From: Conexibacter woesei Iso977N
GTDB lineage: Bacteria; Actinomycetota; Thermoleophilia; Solirubrobacterales; Solirubrobacteraceae
Direction of reading: 5' to 3'
Assembly (NCBI RefSeq): GCF_000424625.1
Contig: NZ_AUKG01000002.1
Span: 372,001-436,000 of the forward strand
Length of the DNA stretch: 64,000 nt
Of the stretch, positions 50,482 through 58,839 are shown piece after piece. Numbering within the stretch: position 1 is the first letter of the stretch; each line of letters opens with the position of its first letter. The translations under genes and the position numbers were made by a program. The notes under the pieces are model-generated. The model was not told where the DNA came from. It saw only the letters and a list, made by a program, of their open reading frames with translations, and did no database searches.

Positions 50482-52649
50482 ACCCAGATCCTCAGATGAC
50501 CCAAGAGTCCATCCGCGACATCGAGGCGCACCCCGCGCCGCCCCCGCCGCCGTCGGACCTCGACGCCAAAGAGCTGTACATCAACCGCGAGCTGAGCTGG
50601 GTCGACTTCAACGACCGAGTCCTACAACTCGCCGAGGATCCGGCCCAGCCGCTGCTGGAGCGCTGCAAGTTCGCGGCGATCTTCGAGTCCAACCTCGACG
50701 AGTTCTTCATGATCCGCGTCGCCGGCCTGCACGACCAGGTCGACGCGGGGATCACCGCGCCCAAGCTCGACGGCCGCACGCCGTCGGAGACGATCGACGC
50801 GATCCGCGCGAAGGTGCTGGACCTGAAGTCGCGCCAGTGCAAGACGCTCTCGCACGAGCTGCGCCCGCAGCTGGCCGAGCACGACATCAACCTGGTGTCG
50901 ATCGACGAGGTCTCCGCGGACGCGCGCCGCGCGCTCGATCACCGCTTCCGGCGCCAGATCTTCCCGGTCCTGACCCCGCTGGCCGTCGGCCTCGGGCGGC
51001 CGTTCCCCTACATCTCGAACCTGTCGCTGTCGCTGGCGGTTCTGATCAGGGACCCGGTCGGCGGCCACATCACGTTCGCGCGCGTCAAGGTGCCGAAGGA
51101 GATGCTGCCGCGGTTCGTGGCGCTGGAGGACGAGCCGACGACGTTCGTCCCGCTCGAGGAGCTGATCGCCGCAAACCTGCAGTCGCTGTTCCCGGGCATG
51201 GAGGTCATCGAGCACGGCGTCTTCCGGGTCACGCGCGACGCGGACTTCGAGATCAGCGACGAGGCCGACGACCTGCTGACCGCGGTCGAGGACGAGCTGC
51301 GCCGCCGCCGCTTCGGGGAAGTTGTACGGGTTGAGGTCGACTCGCAGATGGCGACGTCGCTGCGCGACGCGCTGACCGAGGCGCTGGAGGTCGAGGAGCG
51401 CCAGATCTACGAGACCAACGACCTGCTGGACATGACGGACCTCTGGCAGATCGTCGGCCTCAAGGGCCACGACGACCTCCGCGACGAGCCGTGGTCGTCG
51501 GTCACGCAGCCGCGCCTGCGGCCCGAGGAGCACCACGCCAAGGCCGACATCTTCGCCGCGATGCGCCAGGGCGACGTCCTGGTCCACCACCCCTACGACT
51601 CGTTCTCGACCTCGGTCGGGCGCTTCGTGGAGCAGGCCGCCAACGACCCGGACGTCCTGGCGATCAAGCTCACGATCTACCGGACCAGCGACGACACGCC
51701 GCTGGTCCCGGCGCTGATCCGCGCGACCGAGCGCGGCAAGCAGGCCGTGTGCCTGGTGGAGCTGAAGGCGCGCTTCGACGAGCGGGCGAACATCGAGTGG
51801 GCGCGCAAGCTGGAGGAGACCGGCGTCCACGTCGTCTACGGCCATCCGGCGCTGAAGACGCACGCCAAGTGCATCCTCGTCGTCCGCCGCGAGGGCGACG
51901 GGGTCCGCCACTACCTGCACGTCGGGACCGGCAACTACCACCCGAAGACCGCGCGGTTGTACACCGACTTCGGCCTGTTCACGACCGACGAGCGGCTCGG
52001 CTCCGACGTCGCCGACATGTTCAACTTCCTGACCGGCTACGCGCGGCCGCGCCGGTACCGCAAGGCCCTGATCGCGCCGGACCACCTGCGCGACGGGATC
52101 GTCGACGAGATCGAGAGGACGATCGCGGCCAAGGAGGCCGGCAGGCCCGCGCGGATCCAGATGAAGATGAACTCCTTGGTGGACCGCACGTGCATCAAGG
52201 CGCTCTACCGCGCGTCGCAGGCGGGCGTGAAGGTCGACCTCAACATCCGCGGGATCTGCTGCCTGGTGCCGGGCATCCCGGGGGTCAGCGAGAACGTCCG
52301 CGTGGTCTCGATCGTCGGGCGCTTCCTGGAGCACTCGCGGATCTACGCGTTCGAGCGCGGCGAGGAGCAGCTGGTGCTGATCGGGTCCGCCGACCTGATG
52401 CCGCGCAACCTCGACACGCGCGTCGAGCTGGTCGTGCCGGTCGAGGACGCGGTCCTGCGCGACGACGTGCTCGACACGCTGGAGCGCTCGTTCGCCGACG
52501 ACACCCACGCCTGGGACCTCGACACCGAGGGCACCTGGACCCGCGCCGTCCGCGACCCCGACGAGCCCGAGCCCCGCGACCTCCAGCGCGAGCTGATGCT
52601 CGGCCACACCGCCCGCGCCGCCGAGCGGGACGCGTCGAGCACGTCGTAG
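50478..52649 (+). CDS. ppk1: polyphosphate kinase 1
   Basis: A 723-residue PPK1. All domains are present: the N-terminal LYINRELSWVDFNDRVL, the head domain, and two C-terminal phospholipase-D-like domains. The autophosphorylated His is His462 in ALKTHAKCILV; LHVGTGNYHPKTARLYTDFGLF and IKLTIYRT are ATP-binding segments; a second catalytic His lies in FLEHSRIYAF. It polymerises ATP gamma-phosphate into polyphosphate, reversibly. AGGAG precedes the ATG, which overlaps the CHAD stop. The ppx-CHAD-CHAD-ppk1 order points to one polyphosphate operon. Confidence 0.97.
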   Translation: MNPDPQMTQESIRDIEAHPAPPPPPSDLDAKELYINRELSWVDFNDRVLQLAEDPAQPLLERCKFAAIFESNLDEFFMIRVAGLHDQVDAGITAPKLDGRTPSETIDAIRAKVLDLKSRQCKTLSHELRPQLAEHDINLVSIDEVSADARRALDHRFRRQIFPVLTPLAVGLGRPFPYISNLSLSLAVLIRDPVGGHITFARVKVPKEMLPRFVALEDEPTTFVPLEELIAANLQSLFPGMEVIEHGVFRVTRDADFEISDEADDLLTAVEDELRRRRFGEVVRVEVDSQMATSLRDALTEALEVEERQIYETNDLLDMTDLWQIVGLKGHDDLRDEPWSSVTQPRLRPEEHHAKADIFAAMRQGDVLVHHPYDSFSTSVGRFVEQAANDPDVLAIKLTIYRTSDDTPLVPALIRATERGKQAVCLVELKARFDERANIEWARKLEETGVHVVYGHPALKTHAKCILVVRREGDGVRHYLHVGTGNYHPKTARLYTDFGLFTTDERLGSDVADMFNFLTGYARPRRYRKALIAPDHLRDGIVDEIERTIAAKEAGRPARIQMKMNSLVDRTCIKALYRASQAGVKVDLNIRGICCLVPGIPGVSENVRVVSIVGRFLEHSRIYAFERGEEQLVLIGSADLMPRNLDTRVELVVPVEDAVLRDDVLDTLERSFADDTHAWDLDTEGTWTRAVRDPDEPEPRDLQRELMLGHTARAAERDASSTS

Positions 52650-52670
52650 ACGCGCGCTAGGTTGAGGCGC

Positions 52671-53534
52671 GTGCCGCGGCTCGCGCTCGTCCTGCTCTGC
52701 CTCGCGTTCGCCGGCTGCGGCGGCGCGTCGGGCGGTGGCGGCACGACCGCGACGGCTCCGGCCGGCGCGCAGGTCGCCAACGGGCCCGCGCGAGCGTCGA
52801 CCAACCGCGATCTCGGCGTCGCGACGCCGGAGATCGAGCACGGCCGCGCGTCACGCGCGCCGGTCCCGATCCTGATGTACCACGTGATCGCGCCCGCTCC
52901 GCCGGGCGCGAAGTACGGCGGGCTCTGGGTCCCTCCGGCGGAGCTGAAGGAGCAAGTTGATGCTCTTGCCGGTGCGGGCTACACGGCGGTCACGCTCGAC
53001 CAGGTGCTCGACGGCTGGGCCGGGAAGCCGGCGCTGCCCAGGCACCCGGTCGTCCTGTCGTTCGACGACGGCTACCTCTCGCAGGGCAAGGACGCGGGCG
53101 CGATCCTCGCCGCCCACCGCTGGCCCGGCGTCCTGAACCTCGCCTGGCACAACCTCGGCGTCCCGGGCGGGATCACGAAGTCGCGGATCAGGACGATGGT
53201 CAGGTCCGGCTGGGAGATCGACGCGCACTCGCTGACGCACCCGGACCTCACGACGCTCGGCGCCGCGCAGCTGAGGACCGAGGTCGCCGGCTCGCGCAGG
53301 GCGATCCAGGACGCGTTCGGCGTCCCGGTCGACGCGTTCTGCTACCCGGCGGGCAAGTACGACGCCACCGTCGAGGCCGCCGTGAAGGCCGCGGGCTACC
53401 GCGCGGCGACGACCGAGCTGGACGGCGCGGCGGCCCCGTCGCAGGACCCGTACGCGCTGCACCGGATCCGCGTCAACGCGGGGGAGAGCGCCGCCGCGGT
53501 GCTCGCGCGCGTGCAGGCGGCGGCGGGGCGTTAG
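52671..53534 (+). CDS. polysaccharide deacetylase (NodB) lipoprotein
   Basis: A 287-residue lipoprotein. Signal peptide with lipobox AFAGC (Cys16), a Gly/Thr/Ala linker, then a NodB domain: ILMYHVI, LSFDDGY (catalytic and metal Asp), HSLTHPDL (metal His pair) and FCYPAGKYD. It removes acetyl groups from N-acetylated sugars in the wall or capsule at the cell surface. GTG 52671 is chosen because the TAGGTT box (52658-52663) ends seven bases before it; TTG 52662 would overlap that box. Confidence 0.9.
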   Translation: MPRLALVLLCLAFAGCGGASGGGGTTATAPAGAQVANGPARASTNRDLGVATPEIEHGRASRAPVPILMYHVIAPAPPGAKYGGLWVPPAELKEQVDALAGAGYTAVTLDQVLDGWAGKPALPRHPVVLSFDDGYLSQGKDAGAILAAHRWPGVLNLAWHNLGVPGGITKSRIRTMVRSGWEIDAHSLTHPDLTTLGAAQLRTEVAGSRRAIQDAFGVPVDAFCYPAGKYDATVEAAVKAAGYRAATTELDGAAAPSQDPYALHRIRVNAGESAAAVLARVQAAAGR

Positions 53535-53544
53535 GGTTCGAGAC

Positions 53545-54360
53545 GTGAGCGCCGGCGATGCGACGCCCCAGACCCTGGACGAGAAGGTCAACGCCGCGCA
53601 CATCCGCGTGCCCGCGCGCGGCAACCGCAAGCTCGAGAAGCTGATCGACGCGGTCAACGCCGACGTCGAGCTGAAGGCGTGGTGGCACGCCGCGGCGGTC
53701 AACGCCGAGCGCCTCGAGATGTCCGACCACTCGTGGGTCCACATCCAGATCGTCACCAACATCGGGCTGCGCCTGGCGCGGCTGCTGTTCCGGCGCGGCG
53801 TGGTCCCGAGCGTCGTCAAGGACCACGGGCTGACCGAGCGCGACGCCGAGGTCGTGATCGCCGCGGCGGCGCTGTTCCACTGCGTCGGGATGTCGATCCA
53901 CCGCGCCGACCACGAGCAGTTCTCGCTCTTCCTCACCGCCGACAAGCTGCCCAAGCTGCTGGCCGGGATCTACGAGGACCCGACCAAGGCCATCATCTGC
54001 TCCGAGGCGTCGCACGCGATCATCTCGCACCGCTCCAGGGGCGCGCCGTTCACGATCGAGGGCTCGATCGTCCGCGTCGCCGACGCGCTCGACATGGCCA
54101 AGGGCCGCTCGCGCGCCGACAAGCTGCTGCCGAACATCCACAGCGTCTCCTCGTACGCGATCGAGTCGGTGGAGATCAAGCCGGGCGAGGAGAAGGCGGT
54201 CCGGATCGAGATCGACATGTCCAACTCGGCCGGCATCTACCAGGTCGACGAGGGCCTCGGCACGAAGCTGCGCGGGACGCCGCTGGCCGAGCACGTCGAG
54301 GTCATCGCCCGCATCGACGCCGAGCACGAGGCCCGCATCCTCAACGTCTTCAAGATATGA
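53545..54360 (+). CDS. HD-domain family protein with altered HD motif
   Basis: A 271-residue protein related to HD-superfamily phosphohydrolases. SDHSWVHIQIV gives the first metal His, VRVADALDMAKGRS the final Asp, but the central motif reads LFHCVGMSIHR: His112 is followed by Cys113 instead of Asp. That Asp normally bridges the metals, so activity may be lost or changed. The C-terminal part is beta-rich (ESVEIKPGEEKAVRIEIDMSN). TAGGGT (53532-53537) ends seven bases before the GTG start and overlaps the previous stop codon. It overlaps the next gene (ATGA). Confidence 0.85.
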   Translation: MSAGDATPQTLDEKVNAAHIRVPARGNRKLEKLIDAVNADVELKAWWHAAAVNAERLEMSDHSWVHIQIVTNIGLRLARLLFRRGVVPSVVKDHGLTERDAEVVIAAAALFHCVGMSIHRADHEQFSLFLTADKLPKLLAGIYEDPTKAIICSEASHAIISHRSRGAPFTIEGSIVRVADALDMAKGRSRADKLLPNIHSVSSYAIESVEIKPGEEKAVRIEIDMSNSAGIYQVDEGLGTKLRGTPLAEHVEVIARIDAEHEARILNVFKI

Positions 54361-55205
54361 GCCCTTCGATCCCGGAAGCCATCTTCGAGCGCCACCTGCG
54401 GCTGATCGCGGCGCGCGATGTTGAAGCACTTGCCTCGCAGTACCACGACGACGCGCTGCTGCTGCGCGGCGACCGCGCGATCCGCGGGCGGGACGCGCTG
54501 CGCGAGCACTTCGGGACGTGGCTGGCGTCCGGGCCGTCGCTGGAGGTCGCCTCAGCGCACGCCGCCGATGACGTGCTGTCCTACCAGGCGACCGTCACGG
54601 TGGCCGACGAGCCGGTCCGCGAATACGGCGTGCTGTTCGCGCGCGGCGAGCGGATCGCCCGCCACGTCACCGGGATGTTCCCGGTGGCGTCGGGCGAGGG
54701 CCGCCGCAGGTCCGGCGTCCACGTCGACCTCGAGCCCTACAGCGCCTGGACCCCGCACGCCGTGCCGGACCCGCGCAACGCCGGGCGCGAGACGATCGGG
54801 CCGGTGCTGCTGGAGATCGTCTCCGCCGAGGGCCCGATCCTCGCCGAGCGCGCGTACCGCCTGTACATCAAGGCGTCCGGCGGCAAGGCGCTGACGTCGA
54901 TCGCCCGCGCACCGCTGAGCGGCTCCACGTTCCGCCTGCGCAACGCGGGCGCGATCGACTTCGAGGAGGGCTCGGAGGTGCTGCGGCCGGCCGGCACGCC
55001 CGAGGTCCGCGTCCGCGAGCTCGGCCCGCGCGCGCTGGACGAGGTCCCGCTGCGCGAGGTCGCCGAGCTGATGCGCCGCCTGCGCGCCGCGGGCGCGACC
55101 GAGCTGCCCCGCGCGGTCCTCGACGCCTACGGGTTGGTCCGCATGACGGCGAAGGCCGAGGACTTCCTCGCCCAGGCCGAGCAGGTCTCGCTGACCGACT
55201 TGTAG
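54357..55205 (+). CDS. SnoaL-like domain protein with C-terminal winged-helix-like region
   Basis: A 282-residue protein. Residues about 1-125 form a SnoaL/NTF2-like fold (FERHLRLIAARDVEALASQYHDDALL, REHFGTWLASGPSL). Residues about 145-215 (ILLEIVSAEGPI-like, YRLYIKASGGKALTSIARAPL, AIDFEEG) resemble the wHTH often found at the C-terminus of DUF3320-type proteins, followed by a helical end. The combination is unfamiliar to me. It is coupled to the altered HD protein, so they may act together. Function unknown. Confidence 0.7.
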   Translation: MSPSIPEAIFERHLRLIAARDVEALASQYHDDALLLRGDRAIRGRDALREHFGTWLASGPSLEVASAHAADDVLSYQATVTVADEPVREYGVLFARGERIARHVTGMFPVASGEGRRRSGVHVDLEPYSAWTPHAVPDPRNAGRETIGPVLLEIVSAEGPILAERAYRLYIKASGGKALTSIARAPLSGSTFRLRNAGAIDFEEGSEVLRPAGTPEVRVRELGPRALDEVPLREVAELMRRLRAAGATELPRAVLDAYGLVRMTAKAEDFLAQAEQVSLTDL

Positions 55206-55313
55206 GTCATCGCGTGCGCTTTGCGCAGCGATGGTGAACTTCAGATCGCTTGAGTGAACATTGGGGCGCGCAAACGCTCGCATCCCCCGTTCGGGGGACC
55301 GAGAAGCGGGACA

Positions 55314-56528
55314 ATGCGCCCCCACTTCTCTTGGTCGTCCGGTGTCCCCGCACCGTCCGACGACCTGCACCACGGCTCCTCGGCGGAGTTCGCCGAGGTC
55401 AAGGCCGGGCTCGTCAGTCTGCAGGCCAACTGCCTGACGAACCTGTCCGAGGGCCTGGCCGCGATGGCGTCCGGCGACCTCACCCGCGCGATCGCGCCCG
55501 TGACCAGGCCGGTCACGTCGCAGCCCAGCGACCCCCAGATCGCCGAGCTGGCCGAGCTGTTCAACACCATGTTGGGCACCGCCCAGGCCGCGCTGGAGGG
55601 CTACGAGGCGCTGCGCAGCGACCTGCGCCGCGCGCTCGGCGACCGCTCGTCGCTGAACGACCTCGGCCTGCGCCTCACGTCGCTGTCGGACAACTGCCTC
55701 GTCGCGCTCGGCGACGGCCTCGCCGCGGTCGCCGACGGCGACCTCACGCGCCCGGCCGAGCCGGTCACGACGTCGATCGACGCGGCGCCCGGCCACGACC
55801 TCGGCACGCTGGCCACGACCTTCAACACCATGTTGGGCCGCGCGCAGGGTGGGCTGGGGTCCTACAACGAGATGCGCGGCCACCTCGCCGGGATGATCGG
55901 CGAGATCGGGGCGACCGCCGCGACCGTCGCCGCGCACTCGCAGGAGATGTCGACGACGGCCGAGCAGACCGGCCGCGCGATCCAGGAGATCGCCGAGGCA
56001 TCCTCCGACGTCGCGCTCGGCGCCGACCGCCAGCTCGGCCTCGTCTCCGGCGCCCACGCGATCACCGGCGAGGCCGTCGGCCTGGCCGAGAGGGCCGAGG
56101 GCGTCGCCCGCGAGGGCGTCGCGCTGACCGCCGAGATCGCCGGGATCGCCGAGCAGACCAACCTGCTGGCGCTCAACGCCGCGATCGAGGCCGCCCGCGC
56201 CGGCGAGCAGGGCCGTGGCTTCGCGGTCGTGGCCGAGGAGGTCCGCAGGCTCGCCGAGTCCGCGGCGAAGACCACGCAGCTGACCCGCGGCGCCTTCGAC
56301 GGCCTGGCGGGCTCGATCAACGAGGTCAGCGACTGCGTCGCCCGGATCGCGAAGGCGACCGAGGAGGTCACGAGCGTCGCCCGGCAGGCGGGCTCGGCGA
56401 CCGGCCACGTCTCCGCAGCGGCCGAGCAGTCGTCGGCCTCGACCCAGCAGGTCGCCGCGTCGGCGACCGAGCTGGCGCACTCCGCCGAGGAGCTGGAGCG
56501 GCTCGTCGGCCGCTTCGTCGTCGCCTAG
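55314..56528 (+). CDS. cytoplasmic methyl-accepting chemotaxis-like protein with tandem HAMP-like repeats
   Basis: About 404 residues with no membrane segment. Two similar HAMP-like units ([21 protein letters not shown] and [21 protein letters not shown], each followed by FNTMLG) occupy residues about 35-190, then a signalling domain with the hairpin tip [20 protein letters not shown]. It must sense a cytoplasmic cue or another receptor. ATG 55314 is used; GTG 55254 would add 20 residues and would include a CCCCC-GTTC-GGGGG hairpin in the coding region. Its stop overlaps the HxlR stop in CTAG. Confidence 0.88.
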   Translation: MRPHFSWSSGVPAPSDDLHHGSSAEFAEVKAGLVSLQANCLTNLSEGLAAMASGDLTRAIAPVTRPVTSQPSDPQIAELAELFNTMLGTAQAALEGYEALRSDLRRALGDRSSLNDLGLRLTSLSDNCLVALGDGLAAVADGDLTRPAEPVTTSIDAAPGHDLGTLATTFNTMLGRAQGGLGSYNEMRGHLAGMIGEIGATAATVAAHSQEMSTTAEQTGRAIQEIAEASSDVALGADRQLGLVSGAHAITGEAVGLAERAEGVAREGVALTAEIAGIAEQTNLLALNAAIEAARAGEQGRGFAVVAEEVRRLAESAAKTTQLTRGAFDGLAGSINEVSDCVARIAKATEEVTSVARQAGSATGHVSAAAEQSSASTQQVAASATELAHSAEELERLVGRFVVA

Positions 56529-56929
56529 GCGGTTGCCATAGGCGTCGGTGGTCCCACCACCGCGGGGCGTGCGTCGTACTCGGCGCGCGCCCCGTGCACG
56601 TCCTCGATGTTGTCGATCGCCCACGCCCGGATCGCGTCGACCGCGACGCTCAGGCTCCGGCCCAGCGGGGTCAGCGTGTACTCGACCGTCACCGGGACCG
56701 TCGGATAGGCGGTCCGGGTCACGAGCCCGTCGCGCTCCAGCCCGCGCAGCGTCTGGGTGAGCATCTTCTGCGTGATCCCGTCGACGTCCCGTCGCAGTTG
56801 CGAGAAGCGCTTGGTCCCGGGCTCCAGCGCGGTCACGACGAGCATCGACCACTTGTCGGCGATCCGCGCGAGCACCTGGCGCGTGGGGCAGAGCGCGTTC
56901 ATCGGGTCGTAGCCGGACTTGGTTTCCAT
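56525..56929 (-). CDS. HxlR-family transcriptional regulator
   Basis: A 134-residue winged-helix protein: [52 protein letters not shown] and [12 protein letters not shown] are the characteristic HxlR stretches, with one Cys near residue 14 that may be redox-active as in YodB and QorR. It is divergent from a quinone oxidoreductase gene, the arrangement of QorR-qorA, so it probably represses that gene and itself under non-stress conditions. Confidence 0.92.
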   Translation of the reverse strand: METKSGYDPMNALCPTRQVLARIADKWSMLVVTALEPGTKRFSQLRRDVDGITQKMLTQTLRGLERDGLVTRTAYPTVPVTVEYTLTPLGRSLSVAVDAIRAWAIDNIEDVHGARAEYDARPAVVGPPTPMATA

Positions 56930-56931
56930 CA

Positions 56932-56945
56932 GGTACCAAGGTAAC
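56932..56945. promoter_or_regulatory. probable HxlR operator
   Basis: GGTACC-AA-GGTAAC is an imperfect inverted repeat (five of six positions) three bases upstream of the HxlR start and about 50 bases upstream of the divergent oxidoreductase. HxlR operators are commonly GTAC-type palindromes in this location. Confidence 0.45.
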
Positions 56946-56996
56946 TCAAGGGTGCCATCTTCCGCAAGGAAACCACCTCGCCTAGCGTCCGCCGGC

Positions 56997-57929
56997 ATGG
57001 ACGCCTTCATCCCCACCAACAACGCCGAGACGCTGATCGAGCTCGCCCGCGACGTCGCCGAGCCGGAGCCCGCGCCGAACGAGGCGGTCGTCGCCGCGCG
57101 GGCCTTCTCGATCAACCGCGGCGAGGTCAACCTGCTCTCCGGCCCGCCGCGCGGCGGCGGCTGGCGCCCCGGGGCCGATGTCGCCGGCGTGATCGCGCGC
57201 GCCGCCGCCGACGGCTCTGGCCCGCCGGAGGGCGCGCGCGTCGTGGCGCACGCGTGGCAGGGCGGCTGGGCGCAGCGCGTCGCGGTCGCGACCGACGCGA
57301 TCGCCGTGCTGCCCGATGCGGTGGGCTTCGACGTCGCCGCGACGCTCGGGGTCGCCGCGCTGACCGCGCTGCGGCTCGTCCGCGCGGCCCCGGACCTGAC
57401 CGGCCGGCGGCTGCTGATCACCGGTGCGGCCGGCGGCGTCGGGCACTTCGCGACCGAGCTGGCGATCGCGCGCGGGGCGGAGGTCGTCGCGGTCTCGCGG
57501 AGGGGCGCGCCGCGCCTGGAGGCCTTCGGGGCGACGGTGGTGCCGGAGGTCGCGGCCGCGCCCGGTCGCTTCGACGTCGTCTTCGAGTCGATCGGCGGCG
57601 CCTCGCTGCCCGCGGCGATCGAGCGCGCGGCCGCCGGCGGGACCGTCTTCTGGCTGGGCCAGGCCGACAACGAGCCGGTGGCGCTGGACTTCTTCGAGAC
57701 CGTCAACCACCCGGTGGCGCCGGTCGCGGCGATCGTCCCGTTCTCCTACTGGCGCACCGGCGCGTCCGACGCGGCCGACCTGGCGACGCTCGCGGGCCTC
57801 GTCGCACGGGGCCTGCTGCACCCGGAGGTGGGGGAGACCGCGCCGTGGGCCGAGACGCCGCGGCTGCTCCGGGCTCTGCGCGATCGCGAGCTGACGGGCA
57901 ACGCGGTGCTCGGCTTGGATTCGCTCTGA
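56997..57929 (+). CDS. quinone oxidoreductase-like (zinc-free MDR) enzyme
   Basis: A 310-residue medium-chain reductase. The N-terminal catalytic domain has [13 protein letters not shown] and [11 protein letters not shown]; the Rossmann domain has [18 protein letters not shown] at about residues 140-157. No zinc-binding cysteines are present, as in NADPH:quinone reductases (QOR). It reduces quinones or enones. TAGCGT at 56983-56988 ends eight bases before the ATG, so the message is probably leaderless. Controlled in all likelihood by the divergent HxlR regulator. Confidence 0.9.
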   Translation: MDAFIPTNNAETLIELARDVAEPEPAPNEAVVAARAFSINRGEVNLLSGPPRGGGWRPGADVAGVIARAAADGSGPPEGARVVAHAWQGGWAQRVAVATDAIAVLPDAVGFDVAATLGVAALTALRLVRAAPDLTGRRLLITGAAGGVGHFATELAIARGAEVVAVSRRGAPRLEAFGATVVPEVAAAPGRFDVVFESIGGASLPAAIERAAAGGTVFWLGQADNEPVALDFFETVNHPVAPVAAIVPFSYWRTGASDAADLATLAGLVARGLLHPEVGETAPWAETPRLLRALRDRELTGNAVLGLDSL

Positions 57930-57957
57930 GTCGAATCGTCGGCTAGGCTGCGCCGCG

Positions 57958-58839
57958 ATGGCGGCGAGGCCTGCGACGCGGGGTGGCGGCGGTGTGGGAG
58001 GGCGCGCCGTCGTCTCGCCGACGGTCGAGATCGTCGCTGCGGCCGGTCGGGAGCGGCCGGCGTGGGGGAGCGGGCGGATAACCGCGGCCGACTACGGCCT
58101 GCTGCGCGCGGTGTCACAACCTGGCGGCCGATTGGGCCCGCGTTTCGCGATGTCGCCGGGCGATGAGCCTCACCCTCAGGTCGAGGTTGAGCTGCGCAGG
58201 GTTCTGGAAACCGATCCGGAGCGCGTCGCCGCCGACCTCGCCGCCGTGCACCCCGACGGCATCCCACGCGGCGCGCGCCTGCTGCTCGACCGCCCCGGCA
58301 CCGGCCTGCGCAAGCTCGTCGACCAGATGCGCATGGTGTGGGAGGCGGTCGTCGAGCCGCGATGGGCGGAGGTCCTCCCACTGCTCGAAGCGGCGGCGGC
58401 CGAGGAGGGCGCGCGGGCCGAGCTGCGCGCGTCGGTGGTCGCGGCGGCGCAAGAGGGACCCCTCCACGTTGTCGTCTCGGCCTTCGCGGCGCGATCGCAG
58501 ACGGTCGGCGACCTGCGGATCGTCCGGGTGGAGGATGCGGCGCGGCTCGTCGACCCGGAGGCGTCGGCGCTCACCCCGGACCCGACCGCGCTCGGCGACC
58601 TGATCGGCCCCCGGCGCGCGCAGATCCTCGTCGCGCTTGGGGTCGCGCCCGCCACGACGACGCAGCTCAGCGAGTGGCTGCGCGCCAGCCCGGCCGGGAT
58701 CTCGGGCCATCTCGCCGTTCTGCGCCGATCTGGCCTGGTCGCCGGGCAGCGCCGAGGGCGAGAGGTGCTCTACGTCCGGACGCGCGGCGGCGACGGGTTG
58801 GTCGCCGCCGCCGGCTCCGGCGGCGCGGCTACGCGCTGA
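57958..58839 (+). CDS. ArsR-type helix-turn-helix regulator with N-terminal effector region
   Basis: A 293-residue protein. The DNA-binding part is at the C-terminus (about residues 210-280): LGDLIGPRRAQILVALGVAP, TTTQLSEWLRASPAGISGHLAVLRRSGLV, RRGREVLYVRT. The N-terminal two thirds match the layout of actinobacterial DUF5937-HTH regulators, a presumed ligand-binding region. TAGGCT (57944-57949) ends eight bases before the ATG. Its 3' end overlaps the convergent carotenoid oxygenase gene by 11 bases. Target unknown. Confidence 0.8.
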   Translation: MAARPATRGGGGVGGRAVVSPTVEIVAAAGRERPAWGSGRITAADYGLLRAVSQPGGRLGPRFAMSPGDEPHPQVEVELRRVLETDPERVAADLAAVHPDGIPRGARLLLDRPGTGLRKLVDQMRMVWEAVVEPRWAEVLPLLEAAAAEEGARAELRASVVAAAQEGPLHVVVSAFAARSQTVGDLRIVRVEDAARLVDPEASALTPDPTALGDLIGPRRAQILVALGVAPATTTQLSEWLRASPAGISGHLAVLRRSGLVAGQRRGREVLYVRTRGGDGLVAAAGSGGAATR

